NCBI GenBank assembly: GCA_002095305.1
Contig: MIEI01000007.1
Coordinates: forward strand, 34,491-98,490
Source: Pantoea brenneri
Lineage (GTDB): Bacteria; Pseudomonadota; Gammaproteobacteria; Enterobacterales; Enterobacteriaceae
Reading direction: 5' to 3'
DNA length: 64,000 nt
Positions 47,078 through 58,488 of this stretch are shown here, in pieces (the first letter of the stretch is position 1; the number at the start of each line of letters is the position of its first letter). The position numbers were made by a program, and so were the translations under genes. Below the pieces are notes generated by a model, which saw only the letters and a program-made list of their open reading frames with translations, had not been told where the DNA came from and did no database searches.

Positions 47078-49111
47078 ATGACTCAAGTCGCTAAAAAAAT
47101 TCTGGTAACCTGCGCGCTGCCTTACGCGAACGGATCAATCCATCTCGGCCATATGCTCGAGCATATCCAGGCAGACATTTGGGTGCGTTACCAGCGAATG
47201 CGTGGCAATCAGGTTTACTTCATCTGCGCTGATGACGCGCACGGCACGCCGATTATGCTGAAAGCACAGCAGCTGGGCATTGCGCCAGAGCAGATGATTG
47301 CTGAAATGAAACAAGAGCATGAAGCCGATTTTGCCGGTTTCAACGTCAGCTATGACAACTATCACTCGACCCACGGTGATGAGAACCGCCAGCTGTCGGC
47401 GCTGATTTACGGTCGCCTGAAAGAGAACGGTTTTATTAAGAACCGCACTATTTCTCAGCTCTACGATCCGGAAAAAGGGATGTTCCTGCCGGACCGTTTT
47501 GTTAAAGGCACCTGCCCGAAATGTAAGTCTGCCGATCAGTACGGTGATAACTGTGAAGTCTGCGGCGCGACGTACAGCCCGACCGAACTGATTGATCCGA
47601 AGTCGGTGGTCTCCGGTGCGACGCCAGTGCTGCGCGACTCGGAACACTTCTTCTTTGATCTGCCATCGTTCAGCGCCATGCTGCAGGCCTGGACCCGTTC
47701 CGGTGCGTTGCAGGATCAGGTCGCTAACAAGATGCAGGAGTGGTTCGAATCAGGCCTGCAGCAGTGGGATATCTCACGTGACGCGCCCTATTTCGGTTTT
47801 GAAATCCCGGATGCGCCAGGCAAATATTTTTACGTCTGGCTGGATGCGCCTATTGGCTATATGGGCTCGTTCAAGAACCTGTGCGACAAGCGTGGCGATA
47901 TCGACTTCGACGAATTCTGGCGTAAAGATTCCACCACCGAGCTGTATCACTTTATCGGTAAAGATATCGTCTACTTCCACAGCCTGTTCTGGCCGGCGAT
48001 GCTGGAAGGCAGCGACTTCCGCAAACCGAACAACCTGTTTGTCCACGGTTATGTGACGGTCAATGGTGCCAAGATGTCGAAATCACGCGGCACCTTTATT
48101 AAAGCCAGCACCTGGCTGCAGCATCTGGACGCTGACAGCCTGCGTTACTATTACGCGGCAAAACTCTCTTCGCGCATCGACGACATCGACCTGAACCTGG
48201 AAGATTTCGTTCAGCGCGTCAACGCTGACATCGTCAATAAAGTGGTTAACCTGGCATCACGTAACGCCGGCTTTATCACCAAACGCTTTGACGGCAAGCT
48301 GGCGGCTGAACTGGCCGATCCGGCGCTCTATCAGACCTTTGTTGATGCGTCAGAGAAGATCGGTGAAGCCTGGGCGAGCCGCGAATACAGCCGCGCAATC
48401 CGTGAAATTATGGCGCTGGCCGACCTGGCAAACCGCTACGTTGATGAGCAGGCACCATGGGTAGTCGCGAAGCAGGAAGGCCGTGACGCCGATCTGCAGG
48501 CAATCTGCTCAATGGGGATTAACCTGTTCCGCGTGCTGATGACCTGGCTGAAGCCGGTGCTGCCGTCGCTGAGCGCGCGCGCAGAAGGCTTCCTTAACTG
48601 CGAACTGAGCTGGGATGCGATTCCACAGCCGCTGCTGGATCATCAGGTTGCGCCGTTTAAAGCGCTCTACAGCCGGATTGAAATGGCGAAGGTCGAAGGC
48701 CTGATTGAGGCGTCGAAAGAGGATGCCGCAGCGGCCAGCGCCCCGGCGGTTAGCGGTCCGCTGGCGGATGCGCCGGTTGGTGACACCATTACCATCGACG
48801 ATTTCGCCAAAGTCGATATGCGGGTAGCGCTGATTGAGCAGGCGGAGCTGGTCGATGGCTCAGACAAGCTGTTGCGTCTGCAACTCGACCTGGGTGGCGA
48901 GAAGCGTCAGATCTTCTCCGGCATTCGTGCGGCCTATCCCGATCCGTCCGTGCTGGTCGGCAAGATGACCATCATCGTTGCTAACCTGGCACCGCGTAAA
49001 ATGCGTTTTGGCATCTCCGAAGGGATGGTGCTGTCGGCGGGACCGGGCGGTAAAGATCTGTTTGTACTGTCGGTAGACAGCGGTGCGGTACCGGGCATGC
49101 CGGTTAAATAA
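47078..49111 (+). CDS. metG: Methionyl-tRNA synthetase
   Basis: 677 aa, the same as E. coli MetG. Class I signatures: HIGH-type motif IHLGHM (residues 21-26) and KMSKS near 333. A zinc-binding knuckle is formed by CPKC and CEVC near 146-162. The C-terminal ~110 residues form the tRNA-binding/dimerisation domain ([17 protein letters not shown]...). Charges tRNA-Met in the cytosol. A strong hairpin follows the gene. Confidence 0.98.
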   Translation: MTQVAKKILVTCALPYANGSIHLGHMLEHIQADIWVRYQRMRGNQVYFICADDAHGTPIMLKAQQLGIAPEQMIAEMKQEHEADFAGFNVSYDNYHSTHGDENRQLSALIYGRLKENGFIKNRTISQLYDPEKGMFLPDRFVKGTCPKCKSADQYGDNCEVCGATYSPTELIDPKSVVSGATPVLRDSEHFFFDLPSFSAMLQAWTRSGALQDQVANKMQEWFESGLQQWDISRDAPYFGFEIPDAPGKYFYVWLDAPIGYMGSFKNLCDKRGDIDFDEFWRKDSTTELYHFIGKDIVYFHSLFWPAMLEGSDFRKPNNLFVHGYVTVNGAKMSKSRGTFIKASTWLQHLDADSLRYYYAAKLSSRIDDIDLNLEDFVQRVNADIVNKVVNLASRNAGFITKRFDGKLAAELADPALYQTFVDASEKIGEAWASREYSRAIREIMALADLANRYVDEQAPWVVAKQEGRDADLQAICSMGINLFRVLMTWLKPVLPSLSARAEGFLNCELSWDAIPQPLLDHQVAPFKALYSRIEMAKVEGLIEASKEDAAAASAPAVSGPLADAPVGDTITIDDFAKVDMRVALIEQAELVDGSDKLLRLQLDLGGEKRQIFSGIRAAYPDPSVLVGKMTIIVANLAPRKMRFGISEGMVLSAGPGGKDLFVLSVDSGAVPGMPVK

Positions 49112-49125
49112 TCCCTCACGCTTCA

Positions 49126-49159
49126 CTCCCCTTACGCCAGGTTGCCGGTGTAAGGGGAG
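49126..49159 (+). terminator. Hairpin terminator after metG
   Basis: Perfect 10-bp stem CTCCCCTTAC / GTAAGGGGAG with a 14-nt loop, starting 14 bp after the metG stop and followed by a weakly T-rich ATTCTGCTTTAT. The 49160-49339 spacer to yohJ holds no other gene. Confidence 0.6.
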
Positions 49160-49339
49160 ATTCTGCTTTATCTCTGCGATTTCAGCCGTCACGTTTTCCC
49201 CCGCGCCGCTTCCCCCTGCTTTGCTGATGTCCCGCTAAACCTGCTGATCCGGGAATCGGTCTGTCGGGCTTTTATGTGATCGCTAGCACGCTAAGCGGTT
49301 AATGCGTATGATGAACAACAGTGAAAACAGGAGCCTGTC

Positions 49340-49732
49340 ATGCTCACCGTGCTGTCTGTCTGCGGGCGCTACCTTCGTGCCTTTATCATCATTTATCTCT
49401 GCTTATACAGTGGCAACGGCATCGCCTCGCTGCTGCCGATCACTATTCCTGGCAGTATTCTCGGGATGCTGATTCTGTTTGCCCTGCTGGCGTCGCAAAT
49501 CCTGCCGGTCAACTGGGTGAAACCGGGCTGCCATCTGATCATCCGCTATATGGCGCTGCTGTTTGTGCCAATTAGCGTTGGCGTCATGAGCCATACCGAT
49601 ATTCTCAGCGCCCAGTTTGGTCCGATCGTCATCTCCTGCGTCGTCAGTACCTTTGTGGTGCTGGCGGTGGTCGGCGTCAGCGCCCACCAGTTGCACAGCC
49701 GTCGTCCGCTCCGGGAGCCAAACGATGAGTGA
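49340..49732 (+). CDS. yohJ: LrgA/CidA-type membrane protein YohJ
   Basis: 130 aa with four hydrophobic helices; the core [23 protein letters not shown] and [15 protein letters not shown] are diagnostic of the CidA/LrgA family. Holin-like proteins of this family modulate murein hydrolase export in staphylococci, while in enterobacteria they have been linked to small-metabolite transport. Start ATG at 49340 follows GGAGCC. The 3' end overlaps yohK by 8 bp. Confidence 0.92.
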   Translation: MLTVLSVCGRYLRAFIIIYLCLYSGNGIASLLPITIPGSILGMLILFALLASQILPVNWVKPGCHLIIRYMALLFVPISVGVMSHTDILSAQFGPIVISCVVSTFVVLAVVGVSAHQLHSRRPLREPNDE

Positions 49733-50417
49733 TATCTGGTGGTCTCTGCCGCTGACCCTGGCGGCGTTCTTTCTGGCGCGCAAGCTGGCGCTGACCCTGA
49801 AAATCTCGCTGCTCAATCCACTGCTGGTGGCGATGGCGATTATCATCCCGATCCTGCTGCTGCTGCAGTTGCCCTACTCGCGCTACTTTGCCGGCAGTCA
49901 GATTCTTAACCAGCTGCTGCAACCGGCGGTGGTCGCCCTGGCGCTGCCGCTGTACGAGCAGATGCATCAGATTCGCGCCCGCTGGAAGTCGATCATTGGG
50001 GTCTGCTTTATCGGGAGCCTGACCGCCATGATATCGGGCACCGCTATCGCCCTGTGGCTGGGCGCCACGCCAGAAATTGCCGCCACCATTATTCCCAAAT
50101 CAGTCACCACGCCCATCGCAATGGCGGTCTCCGGATCGCTGCACGGCATCCCGGCGATCAGCGCCATCTGTGTACTGATCGCCGGCGTGCTGGGGGCGGT
50201 GTTTGGGCATATGCTGCTGAACCTGCTGGGCGTCAAATCGAAAGCGGCGCGCGGTCTGGCCATCGGTAACGCCTCCCATGCCCTCGGAACCGCCCGGGCG
50301 GCTGAAGTCGATTATCAGGAAGGGGCGTTCAGTTCACTGGCGCTGGTGATTTGCGGCATCATTACTTCTTTGCTGGCACCGTTTATTTTTCCGCTACTGC
50401 TGCACTGGTTTGGCTAA
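49725..50417 (+). CDS. yohK: LrgB/CidB-type membrane protein YohK
   Basis: 230 aa from the ATG at 49725 inside the end of yohJ. Seven or more hydrophobic helices, with the LrgB signatures [11 protein letters not shown] near 130 and [14 protein letters not shown] near 185. It is the obligate partner of YohJ; in E. coli YohK/CdgA-like LrgB proteins support 3-hydroxypropionate tolerance, and cdd follows directly. Function here is inferred from the family. Confidence 0.93.
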   Translation: MSDIWWSLPLTLAAFFLARKLALTLKISLLNPLLVAMAIIIPILLLLQLPYSRYFAGSQILNQLLQPAVVALALPLYEQMHQIRARWKSIIGVCFIGSLTAMISGTAIALWLGATPEIAATIIPKSVTTPIAMAVSGSLHGIPAISAICVLIAGVLGAVFGHMLLNLLGVKSKAARGLAIGNASHALGTARAAEVDYQEGAFSSLALVICGIITSLLAPFIFPLLLHWFG

Positions 50418-50512
50418 AACTTTGCGATAGATCTCGCAAAGTTGAAACATGCAACGCAGGTTGCATTGTCAGAGCGACGGGGATCACATATAAACCGGTG
50501 ACTGGCATATCG
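50418..50512 (+). promoter_or_regulatory. CRP/CytR control region of cdd
   Basis: A 26-bp perfect palindrome (AACTTTGCGA-TAGATC-TCGCAAAGTT, 50418-50443) contains a CRP-like TGCGA-N6-TCGCA. ATGCAAC-GCAG-GTTGCAT (50449-50466) is an inverted pair of CytR octamers. AGCGA-CGGGGA-TCACA (50473-50488) is a second CRP site. The two CRP centres are 50 bp apart, close to the -91/-41 layout of E. coli cdd. The predicted start is near 50522. Confidence 0.78.
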
Positions 50513-50537
50513 TCCTGCTGAATTTAATGAGGCTCTC

Positions 50538-51428
50538 ATGCATTCACGTTTCCTCTCCGCCTTCGAGGCGTTGCCGTCAACTCTGCAAACCGCGCTGGCT
50601 CCGCTGCTGGACGCGCCTGACTTTCAGGCAGTGCTGCGCGCCGACCAGATCGCATCGCTGCAGCAACAGACTCAGATGGACGCCGATGCGCTGGCGCTGG
50701 CGCTGCTGCCGCTGGCAGCAGCCTGTGCGGTGGCCACGGTGTCGCACTTTAATGTCGGGGCGATCGCCCGCGGCACCAGTGGTAACTGGTACTTCGGCGC
50801 CAACATGGAATTTGTCGGCACCCCACTGCAACAGACGGTGCACGCTGAGCAGAGCGCGATTACCCACGCCTGGCTGCGCGGCGAACGCCGGCTGGAAACC
50901 ATCACGGTTAACTACACCCCGTGCGGCCATTGCCGTCAGTTTATGAATGAACTCAACAGCGGTACCGGGATTCGTATTTCGCTGCCGCAGCGCGCCATCA
51001 GTACCCTGGCCGATTATCTGCCAGACTCCTTTGGCCCGCGCGATCTCGACATCACAACCCTGCTGATGGATGCGGTCGACCACGGTTACAGCGCTGAGGG
51101 AGATGCGCTGGTGCAGGCCGCCGTGGCCGCCGCCAATGCCAGCCACGCGCCGTACAGCCAGTCACACAGCGGCGTAGCGCTGGAAACCGAGTCCGGCACC
51201 ATTGTGACCGGTCGCTATGCTGAGAATGCCGCGTTTAACCCCAGCTTTCCGCCGCTTCAGGCCGCGCTGGTGCTGCTGAATATGCAGGGCGGGCACAGTG
51301 GTCAGATAAAAAGAGCGGTGCTGGCAGAAGTAGAAAATGCCACGCTGAGCCAGTTTGCCGCCACGCAGGCAACCTTACAGACTTTTGGTTGCAGTGAGCT
51401 GCTGTCGGTGAGATTGCACAAAGCATAA
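50538..51428 (+). CDS. cdd: Cytidine deaminase
   Basis: 296 aa, the large dimeric type (E. coli 294). Zinc ligands H102, C129 and C132 with catalytic E104 appear as TVHAEQSAI and PCGHCRQ at the same residue numbers as the E. coli enzyme. The C-terminal half repeats the fold without the zinc site. It converts cytidine and deoxycytidine to uridine and deoxyuridine for salvage. Preceded by CRP/CytR sites, so nucleoside-inducible. Confidence 0.97.
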   Translation: MHSRFLSAFEALPSTLQTALAPLLDAPDFQAVLRADQIASLQQQTQMDADALALALLPLAAACAVATVSHFNVGAIARGTSGNWYFGANMEFVGTPLQQTVHAEQSAITHAWLRGERRLETITVNYTPCGHCRQFMNELNSGTGIRISLPQRAISTLADYLPDSFGPRDLDITTLLMDAVDHGYSAEGDALVQAAVAAANASHAPYSQSHSGVALETESGTIVTGRYAENAAFNPSFPPLQAALVLLNMQGGHSGQIKRAVLAEVENATLSQFAATQATLQTFGCSELLSVRLHKA

Positions 51429-51540
51429 CCCACTGTCAGAAAGGCCACAGTTTTGTGACCTTTTATGAACAAATGCTGTACTTCTGCGGGAAATTTCATA
51501 GGATCTGGCGCCAGAATTCACGTCATGACAAATTACTCTG

Positions 51541-51636
51541 AATAATTCGGGTTGCAGGATGGCAGCAAGTACGTGAATGATTCGCAGCGGAGACCTGCCG
51601 CTGCACTGCTCCTGCAGCCTGAGCTATAACGGGTAA
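51541..51636. repeat. ERIC-like (IRU) intergenic repeat, internally shortened
   Basis: The left end reads AATAATTCGGGTTGCAGGAT then GGCAGCAAGTACGTGAAT, close to the ERIC terminus (AATTCGAGTTGCAGGAAGG). The right end CTGCAGCCTGAGCTATAACG resembles the other ERIC terminus. The interior holds a perfect 7-bp hairpin (GCAGCGG / CCGCTGC, 51584-51604). About 96 bp instead of ~127 suggests an internal deletion or variant. It lies between cdd and maeA. Confidence 0.6.
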
Positions 51637-51697
51637 GTAAACTGGCGCTACCTTTCCGGCGTGACGCCAGACAACACTGCAACCGGAGCATCACTGC

Positions 51698-53395
51698 ATG
51701 GAACTCGACTACGAAAGTAAACGTCCGCTCTACATCCCTTACGCTGGCCCGATTTTGCTGGAATTTCCCCTCCTCAACAAAGGCAGTGCCTTTAGCATCG
51801 AAGAACGTAACGAATTTAATCTCAATGGTCTGCTGCCGGAAGCGGTAGAGTCGATTGAAGAACAGGCGCAGCGTGCCTGGCGTCAGTTCCAGGACTTCAA
51901 AAACAATAACGATAAGCACGTCTACCTGCGTAACATCCAGGACACCAACGAAACGCTGTTTTATCGCCTGCTGGACAACCATCTCGAAGAGATGATGCCG
52001 ATCATTTACACCCCAACCGTCGGCGCCGCCTGTGAACACTTCTCTGAAATCTATCGCCGGGCACGCGGGGTGTTTATCTCTTACCCGAACCGCGACCGCA
52101 TCGAAGATATGCTGCAGAACGCCACCAAACAGAACGTGAAGGTCATTGTCGTCACCGATGGCGAGCGCATCCTGGGTCTGGGTGACCAGGGCATCGGCGG
52201 CATGGGCATCCCGATCGGTAAGCTGTCGCTCTACACCGCCTGTGGCGGTATCAGTCCGGCTTATACCCTGCCGGTGGTGCTGGATGTCGGTACCAATAAT
52301 CAGCAGCTGCTGAACGATCCGCTCTACATGGGCTGGCGTCATCCGCGTATTACCGGCGAAGAGTACGACGCTTTCGTTAATGACTTTATTCAGGCGGTTA
52401 AACGTCGCTGGCCGAAAGTGCTGTTGCAGTTCGAAGACTTCGCCCAGAAGAACGCCATGCCGTTGCTAAACCGCTACCGCGATGAAGTCTGCTGCTTTAA
52501 CGACGACATTCAGGGTACCGCCGCGGTTACCGTGGGTACGCTGATCGCCGCCAGCCGCGCAGCCGGTAGCCGCCTGTGCGAACAGAAGGTGGTATTCCTC
52601 GGTGCCGGTTCCGCCGGCTGTGGCATCGCCGAACAGATTATTGCCCAGATGAAATCGGAAGGCCTGAGCGATGAAGAAGCGCGCAGCCGGGTGATGATGG
52701 TGGATCGCTTTGGTCTGCTGACCGACAAGCTGCCTAACCTGCTCGACTTCCAGAGCAGACTGGTGCAGAAGAGCGAAAACCTTCAGCACTGGGATGTCAC
52801 CAGTGACGCGATTTCGCTGCTCGACGTGGTGCGCAACGCCCATCCGGATATTCTGATTGGGGTATCGGGTCAGCCAGGGCTGTTCACCGAAGAGATCATC
52901 CGCGAGATGCACAAACACTGCAAACGCCCGATAGTGATGCCGCTGTCGAACCCGACGTCACGCGTTGAAGCCACGCCAGCCGATATCATTGCCTGGACCG
53001 ACGGTGCAGCGCTGGTGGCTACCGGCAGTCCGTTCTCGCCGGTCAGCTGGAACGGTAAAACCTACCCGATCGCCCAGTGCAACAACTCCTACATCTTCCC
53101 GGGAATTGGTCTGGGTGTTATCGCGTCAGGCGCCAGCCGCGTCACCGACACCATGCTGATGACCGCCAGCCGGGCGCTGGCCGACTGCTCGCCGCTGGTG
53201 AATGATGGTGAAGGTCCGGTACTGCCGGAAATCAAAGATATCCAGGGCGTGTCGAAAATCATCGCCATGGAAGTCGGCAAAGCGGCGCAGCTGGCGGGTG
53301 TCGCCGTCGTCACCTCCGAAGATGTGCTGTCGCAGGCGATTGCCAACAACTTCTGGCTGCCGCAATACCGTCATTATCGTCGTACCTCGATCTAA
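51698..53395 (+). CDS. maeA: NAD-dependent malic enzyme MaeA (SfcA)
   Basis: 565 aa, equal to E. coli MaeA. Decarboxylates L-malate to pyruvate with NAD+ in the cytosol. Visible are the malic-enzyme signature [16 protein letters not shown] near 268, catalytic Tyr in [13 protein letters not shown] near 104, metal ligands in [12 protein letters not shown], and the NAD-binding [14 protein letters not shown] near 305. The start ATG at 51698 lies after GGAGCATCACTGC. Follows an ERIC-like repeat and ends before a strong GC hairpin. Confidence 0.97.
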   Translation: MELDYESKRPLYIPYAGPILLEFPLLNKGSAFSIEERNEFNLNGLLPEAVESIEEQAQRAWRQFQDFKNNNDKHVYLRNIQDTNETLFYRLLDNHLEEMMPIIYTPTVGAACEHFSEIYRRARGVFISYPNRDRIEDMLQNATKQNVKVIVVTDGERILGLGDQGIGGMGIPIGKLSLYTACGGISPAYTLPVVLDVGTNNQQLLNDPLYMGWRHPRITGEEYDAFVNDFIQAVKRRWPKVLLQFEDFAQKNAMPLLNRYRDEVCCFNDDIQGTAAVTVGTLIAASRAAGSRLCEQKVVFLGAGSAGCGIAEQIIAQMKSEGLSDEEARSRVMMVDRFGLLTDKLPNLLDFQSRLVQKSENLQHWDVTSDAISLLDVVRNAHPDILIGVSGQPGLFTEEIIREMHKHCKRPIVMPLSNPTSRVEATPADIIAWTDGAALVATGSPFSPVSWNGKTYPIAQCNNSYIFPGIGLGVIASGASRVTDTMLMTASRALADCSPLVNDGEGPVLPEIKDIQGVSKIIAMEVGKAAQLAGVAVVTSEDVLSQAIANNFWLPQYRHYRRTSI

Positions 53396-53403
53396 TTGTG
53401 CGC

Positions 53404-53427
53404 TGCCGGACCGATTCTGGTCCGGCA
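53404..53427 (+). terminator. Hairpin after maeA
   Basis: Perfect 9-bp stem TGCCGGACC / GGTCCGGCA with a 6-nt loop, 8 bp after the maeA stop. No T-tract follows, so it may depend on Rho or protect the 3' end. Confidence 0.5.
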
Positions 53428-53511
53428 ATGCTCAAAAAGAGACCAGCCAACCGGCACTAACTTGCTTCGCTGCGGCGGCTCAAGTAGCCTTGTGCCATCT
53501 CAAATTTCTGA

Positions 53512-54249
<738 letters not shown>

Positions 54250-54495
54250 CTCACGCACTGCGGGCTTGTTTATGCTGTGCTGACACTTGTTACTCCAATG
54301 CTGTGGTCTGGTAGTCACGTGCCTGGCTCAGGGAGCAGTTTCAGACGCTCAGAAAGTCGCTTCAGACGGCTGACAGACCTGATCCAATTTCAGATTTGCC
54401 CTTGTTCCCTGAGCAGCCCCGGTCTCACCGCTGAGCAGGCTTCAGGCAGCATACGCCTGCCGCTAAGACGCAACAACGCCAGCACTTTTTCCCAT

Positions 54496-54527
54496 AAAAA
54501 AAAGCGACCCGAAGGTCGCTCTTTTTT
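54496..54527. terminator. Bidirectional terminator between sanA and mglC
   Basis: AGCGACC-CGAA-GGTCGCT, a 7-bp stem with CGAA tetraloop, flanked by eight A on the left and CTTTTTT on the right, so it works on both strands. The rest of the 54250-54547 spacer shows no convincing gene; an 84-codon frame at 54277-54531 runs through the terminator and is rejected. Confidence 0.9.
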
Positions 54528-54547
54528 GTGACGTTATCGCCTGCACA

Positions 54548-55558
54548 TTATTTTTTGCGCGAATATTTCAGCGAGTCGAGCGCCACGGCGAAGATGATGA
54601 TGCCGCCTTTGATGATGTACTGCCAGTAAGGGTTGACGCCGATATAGGTCAGGCCGTAGTTGATTACGGTGAAGATCAGTACACCGGTCACCACGCCCGC
54701 CACGCTACCGACACCGCCGGCGAAGGAGACGCCGCCGACCACACAGGCAGCAATCGCATCCAGCTCATACATAAAGCCGAGGTTGTTGGTTGCCGAGCCG
54801 ATACGACCCGCTTCCAGCATCCCGCCGAAGGCGTAGAACACACCAGACAGCGCATAGATCATGATCAGGTTCAGTGGCACGTTAACGCCGGACACTTTCG
54901 CCGCTTCCGGGTTACCACCGATAGCAAAAATGTTTTTACCGAAGCGGGTTTTGTTCCACAGCACCCAGACAAACACAATCGCAATCACCGCGTAGAAGGT
55001 GATGAAAGAGAGCTTGAAGTCACCGAAGCGTAAAAAGCCCTGAGCGAATTTCGAGAAACCGGTATCAAAACCGGCAATCGGTGATGCGCCAACGAAATCG
55101 TAATAGAGCGAGTTGATGCCGTAGACGATGATCATGGTGCCCAGAGTGGTGATAAATGGCGTCACCTTGAGGTAAGCAATGATCACGCCGTTCACCAGAC
55201 CAATCACGCCGCCGATGATGCAGACGGTGAGGATCACCAGTGGAATTGGCACCGTATCCAGCGTCGGGAACACCTTGTTAGCGTTGTCCATCGCCTGCAG
55301 CAGCGTGGCCGCGACCACCGCTGCCAGACCGACCTGACGACCGGCCGACAGGTCAGTACCCTGGGTAACAATCAGCCCCGCCACACCCAGTGCAATAATA
55401 ATGCGCACCGAAGATTGGGTCAGAATGTTACTCAGGTTCATTAAACTTAAAAATGAGGGGTCCTGGAAAATAATAATAGCCAGCAATACCAGCAGAACGA
55501 CATAAATGCCGCCCTCTTTTAACCAGGTTAGCGCATTCTTTTTTGTAGTCGCTTTCAT
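54548..55558 (-). CDS. mglC: Galactose/methyl-galactoside ABC transporter permease MglC
   Basis: 336 aa (E. coli 336). Ten or so hydrophobic helices with the branched-chain/ribose-type permease motif VTQGTDLSAGRQVGLAA near 64 and GGNPEAAKVSGVNV near 217 (EAA-like loop). Forms the inner-membrane channel of the MglBAC importer. Last gene of the leftward operon; 19 bp after mglA and ended by a bidirectional terminator. Confidence 0.97.
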   Translation of the reverse strand: MKATTKKNALTWLKEGGIYVVLLVLLAIIIFQDPSFLSLMNLSNILTQSSVRIIIALGVAGLIVTQGTDLSAGRQVGLAAVVAATLLQAMDNANKVFPTLDTVPIPLVILTVCIIGGVIGLVNGVIIAYLKVTPFITTLGTMIIVYGINSLYYDFVGASPIAGFDTGFSKFAQGFLRFGDFKLSFITFYAVIAIVFVWVLWNKTRFGKNIFAIGGNPEAAKVSGVNVPLNLIMIYALSGVFYAFGGMLEAGRIGSATNNLGFMYELDAIAACVVGGVSFAGGVGSVAGVVTGVLIFTVINYGLTYIGVNPYWQYIIKGGIIIFAVALDSLKYSRKK

Positions 55559-55577
55559 GTTAACAGCCCTTGCTTCA

Positions 55578-57098
55578 TTAAAGGTGTAATGACGCTAAAC
55601 GCAATATTTCGTTCTGCGTGGTGGTTTTGGTATCAACAATGCCGGCTACCAGACCATTACTCATCACCAGAATACGGTCGGTAATGCCTAACAGCTCCGG
55701 CATTTCGGAAGAGATAATAATGATGCCCTTTTCTCTTTTCGCCAGCTCAGCAATCAGCTGGTAAATTTCGAATTTTGCCCCGACGTCAATCCCGCGTGTC
55801 GGTTCATCAAGCATCAGGATTTCAGGCTGGGTCAATAACCAGCGACCAATAATCACTTTTTGCTGGTTACCACCCGAAAGCGAACCAATCTGCGTATGAT
55901 GGCCTGGCGTTTTTACCCGCATTGAATCGATAACCCATTGGGTATCACTCTTCATGCGTTTATTATCCAGCAGCCCCATACTGTTTTTATATTTTTTAAT
56001 ATTGGAAATAAGCGAGTTAAAACCAATATCCAGAAAAGCATAAATCCCGGTCGAACGACGTTCTTCCGTTACCAGCGCAAAACCGTGGTTAATGGCTTCG
56101 TTGGCGCTGTGATTATTAATCGGTTTACCGTGCAGTTTAATGGTGCCGCCCGATTTTTCGCGAATGCCAAACAGCGTTTCGACGATATCGGTACGTTTGG
56201 CACCCACCAGCCCGGCAATGCCGAGAATCTCCCCTTTACGCAGATCAAACGAGATGTCGCGAATCGATGGCTGACGCAATGACGTCAGGTTACGCACCTC
56301 AAGAATGGTTTCACCCGGCACGTTGGTGCGGTCCGGAAAACGCTGGTTCAGTGAACGGCCGACCATCATCGAGATGATCTTGTCCATATCCAGCCCGTCC
56401 AGCGGCTGAGTAGTGATCCACTGTCCGTCACGCAGAATGGTAATTTCGTCACACAGCTGGAAAATCTCTTCCATCTTGTGCGAAATATACACAATACCGC
56501 AGCCGCGATCTTTCAGTTTACGAATAATAGTGAACAGATGATTAACCTCTTTCTCGGTTAACGAGGAGGTTGGCTCATCCATAATCACAATTTTCGCGTC
56601 ATAAGAGAACGCTTTGGCAATTTCAATCATCTGCATTTGCGACACGGAAAGATGCGCCACTTTGTCGCGGGGATCGATATCGATATCCAGCTCGTCAAAG
56701 ATCGCCTTGGTGTCGTTATACATTTTATCCTGATCGACAAAGAAGCCTTTACGGGGATAACGCCCCAGCCACATGTTGTCCATCACGGTACGCTGCAATA
56801 CCAGGTTTAATTCCTGATGCACCATCGACACGCCATTTTCCAGCGCCTCTTTGGAGCTTTTATAATCGATCTCTTTACCCTGAAACAAAATACTGCCGGT
56901 ATCTTTCTTATAAATACCAAACAGACATTTTAATAAAGTGGATTTACCGGCGCCGTTCTCGCCCATTAATGCATGAACAGAGTGAGGCCGCACTTTTAAA
57001 TTCACATTATCTAACGCTTTAACGCCGGGAAATGATTTACTGACATTGGTCATTTCCAGCAGATATTCTCGCTGCGCGGTCGTATTATCACTGGCCAT
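55578..57098 (-). CDS. mglA: Galactose/methyl-galactoside ABC transporter ATPase MglA
   Basis: 506 aa with two fused ATPase domains, as in ribose/galactose importers. Domain 1: Walker [11 protein letters not shown] near 48, signature [12 protein letters not shown], Walker [14 protein letters not shown]. Domain 2: degenerate Walker [10 protein letters not shown], signature [15 protein letters not shown], Walker [17 protein letters not shown]. Such asymmetry is normal for the family. It powers MglC. Separated from mglB by a 68-bp gap with a terminator-like hairpin. Confidence 0.97.
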   Translation of the reverse strand: MASDNTTAQREYLLEMTNVSKSFPGVKALDNVNLKVRPHSVHALMGENGAGKSTLLKCLFGIYKKDTGSILFQGKEIDYKSSKEALENGVSMVHQELNLVLQRTVMDNMWLGRYPRKGFFVDQDKMYNDTKAIFDELDIDIDPRDKVAHLSVSQMQMIEIAKAFSYDAKIVIMDEPTSSLTEKEVNHLFTIIRKLKDRGCGIVYISHKMEEIFQLCDEITILRDGQWITTQPLDGLDMDKIISMMVGRSLNQRFPDRTNVPGETILEVRNLTSLRQPSIRDISFDLRKGEILGIAGLVGAKRTDIVETLFGIREKSGGTIKLHGKPINNHSANEAINHGFALVTEERRSTGIYAFLDIGFNSLISNIKKYKNSMGLLDNKRMKSDTQWVIDSMRVKTPGHHTQIGSLSGGNQQKVIIGRWLLTQPEILMLDEPTRGIDVGAKFEIYQLIAELAKREKGIIIISSEMPELLGITDRILVMSNGLVAGIVDTKTTTQNEILRLASLHL

Positions 57099-57129
57099 AA
57101 TTTACCTGGCTAAAAAACGGTGGTGACGT

Positions 57130-57155
57130 AAAAAAGGCGCGACACTCGCCGCGCC
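57130..57155 (-). terminator. Attenuator hairpin between mglB and mglA
   Basis: Stem GGCGCG / CGCGCC with an 8-nt loop, followed on the minus strand by six U. It lies just after the mglB stop and should cause partial termination, giving more binding protein than transporter, as is usual for periplasmic-binding-protein operons. Confidence 0.78.
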
Positions 57156-57166
57156 CGTAATCGATA

Positions 57167-58162
57167 TTATTTCTGGAACTGTGAGAGGTTTTCTTTATCA
57201 ACCGGTACGTAAGGTACGCGGACGATTTTGTCGACCATCTTGAAGTTAGTACCTTCGGTGGCGGCTTTGCCGTCAGCCAGGTTTTTCGCCATATCCAGCG
57301 TCGCTTTCGCCTGGTTTTCCGCATCGTTCAGCACGGTACCGGCCAGTGCGCCCGATTTCACCAGCGCCAGCGCTTCTGGCAGTGCATCGACGCCGAACAC
57401 CGGGATGGAGCTCATGTTGTGCGCTTTCAGCGCTTCAACCGCACCCATCGCCATCGCATCGTTGTTGGCAATGACCACTTCGATTTTTTTGGCGTTCGGG
57501 CCTGACAGCCAGGCATCCATCTTGTCTTTCGCCTGCGCGGTATCCCACATCGCTGTGTCCATCGCTAACTGCTGAGTTTTCAGGCCATCTTTGTTCAGGG
57601 TATCGATAACATATTTGGTACGCGCTTCAGCGTCCGGGTGGCCCGGCTCGCCTTTCAGTAGCACGAACTGAATCTGACCATCTTTGTTCAGATCCCAGGC
57701 CGGGGTCGCTTTCCAGTGCTTCTCAATCAGCTGACCCTGGATGATGCCGGACTCTTTAGAATCGGTACCGACATAATAGGCTTTGTCATAACCGGCCAGT
57801 ACTTTGGCGTTCGGCTCTTTGTTGAAGAACACGACCGGCACATCATTTGCGCGCGCTTTGTCTACCACTACCGCTGCTGCAGCCGGGTCAACCAGGTTAA
57901 TCGCCAGCGCTTTCACGCCTTTCGCCATCAGCACGTCGATCTGGTCGTTCTGTTTAGACTGGTCATTCTGCGAGTCATTCATCAGCAGCTGAACGCCACC
58001 GATGGTTTTCGCTTCTTTCTCGATGTCTTTGCGTACCATCGACATGAAGTTGTCATCATATTTATAAATGGTCACGCCGATACGGGTGTCAGCTGCGTGA
58101 GCGGTTGCACCAAACATCATGCTGGCAACCAGTGCTGTGAGCGTGAAAACCTTCTTATTCAT
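57167..58162 (-). CDS. mglB: D-galactose/D-glucose periplasmic binding protein MglB
   Basis: 331 aa from the ATG at 58162 ([23 protein letters not shown]), a clear signal peptide cleaved near residue 23; E. coli MglB has 332. Mature sequence [22 protein letters not shown] is the sugar-binding N-domain; the calcium-binding loop DLNKDGQIQ near 156 and [16 protein letters not shown] are typical. It presents galactose or glucose to MglAC and, in E. coli, to the chemoreceptor Trg. The longer upstream frame to 58261 is not used. Controlled by CRP and GalS sites upstream. Confidence 0.97.
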   Translation of the reverse strand: MNKKVFTLTALVASMMFGATAHAADTRIGVTIYKYDDNFMSMVRKDIEKEAKTIGGVQLLMNDSQNDQSKQNDQIDVLMAKGVKALAINLVDPAAAAVVVDKARANDVPVVFFNKEPNAKVLAGYDKAYYVGTDSKESGIIQGQLIEKHWKATPAWDLNKDGQIQFVLLKGEPGHPDAEARTKYVIDTLNKDGLKTQQLAMDTAMWDTAQAKDKMDAWLSGPNAKKIEVVIANNDAMAMGAVEALKAHNMSSIPVFGVDALPEALALVKSGALAGTVLNDAENQAKATLDMAKNLADGKAATEGTNFKMVDKIVRVPYVPVDKENLSQFQK

Positions 58163-58310
58163 GGTATCTCCGGTTTTTTTATGCAGGGTCTTTTTAGCTC
58201 TGCCGCGCTTCAGAGGCGGGAGAACAATCGGTAAAACTGATCGGCGACGCGGAATAGACACAACGTTACGCTAAGCCGCTGGACCGCCGTCCAAAATCTG
58301 ACTTCCCTGT

Positions 58311-58326
58311 ACGCAAACGCTTCCGT
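58311..58326 (-). promoter_or_regulatory. Possible second GalR/GalS operator in the mglB leader
   Basis: ACGCAAACGCTTCCGT keeps the full GalR/S core G-N-AA-N-CG-N-TT-N-C but has mismatched outer bases. A half-good CRP-like TGTGA-ACCATT-TCATC follows at 58341-58356. Both lie downstream of the predicted mglB start site, inside the ~260-nt leader. Confidence 0.4.
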
Positions 58327-58427
58327 GAATATAAATATGTTGTGAACCATTTCATCCAGCGACTGAGACGGTGCCTGATGCGGTTAAGCGGGCGTTACAT
58401 AATGTTTCAGTCCGGTAAGACGTTGCC

Positions 58428-58488
58428 ATCATAGTGAGGGCAATGTTAATTAACTGTGAATGTAATCACAGATTGAAAACGGTTACAT
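58428..58488 (-). promoter_or_regulatory. mglB promoter: GalS operator, CRP site and -10 box
   Basis: A perfect CRP core TGTGA-ATGTAA-TCACA (58455-58470), a GalR/GalS operator ATGTAACCGTTTTCAA on the minus strand (58488-58473, 14 of 16 to consensus) and a TATGAT -10 (58433-58428) are in register: CRP centre at about -41.5, operator at about -59.5. The operator overlaps the galS stop codon. Confidence 0.85.

Noticed and set aside
50418..50443. The palindrome after yohK as an intrinsic terminator
   Set aside because: No U-tract follows; position and TGCGA-N6-TCGCA core fit the distal CRP site of cdd better.
51533..52342. Antisense open frame (269 codons) across the ERIC-like repeat and maeA
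   Set aside because: It overlaps the well-supported maeA in the opposite direction and matches no family.
54277..54531. 84-codon frame after sanA
   Set aside because: It reads through the bidirectional terminator at 54496-54527 and shows low-complexity, non-protein-like sequence.
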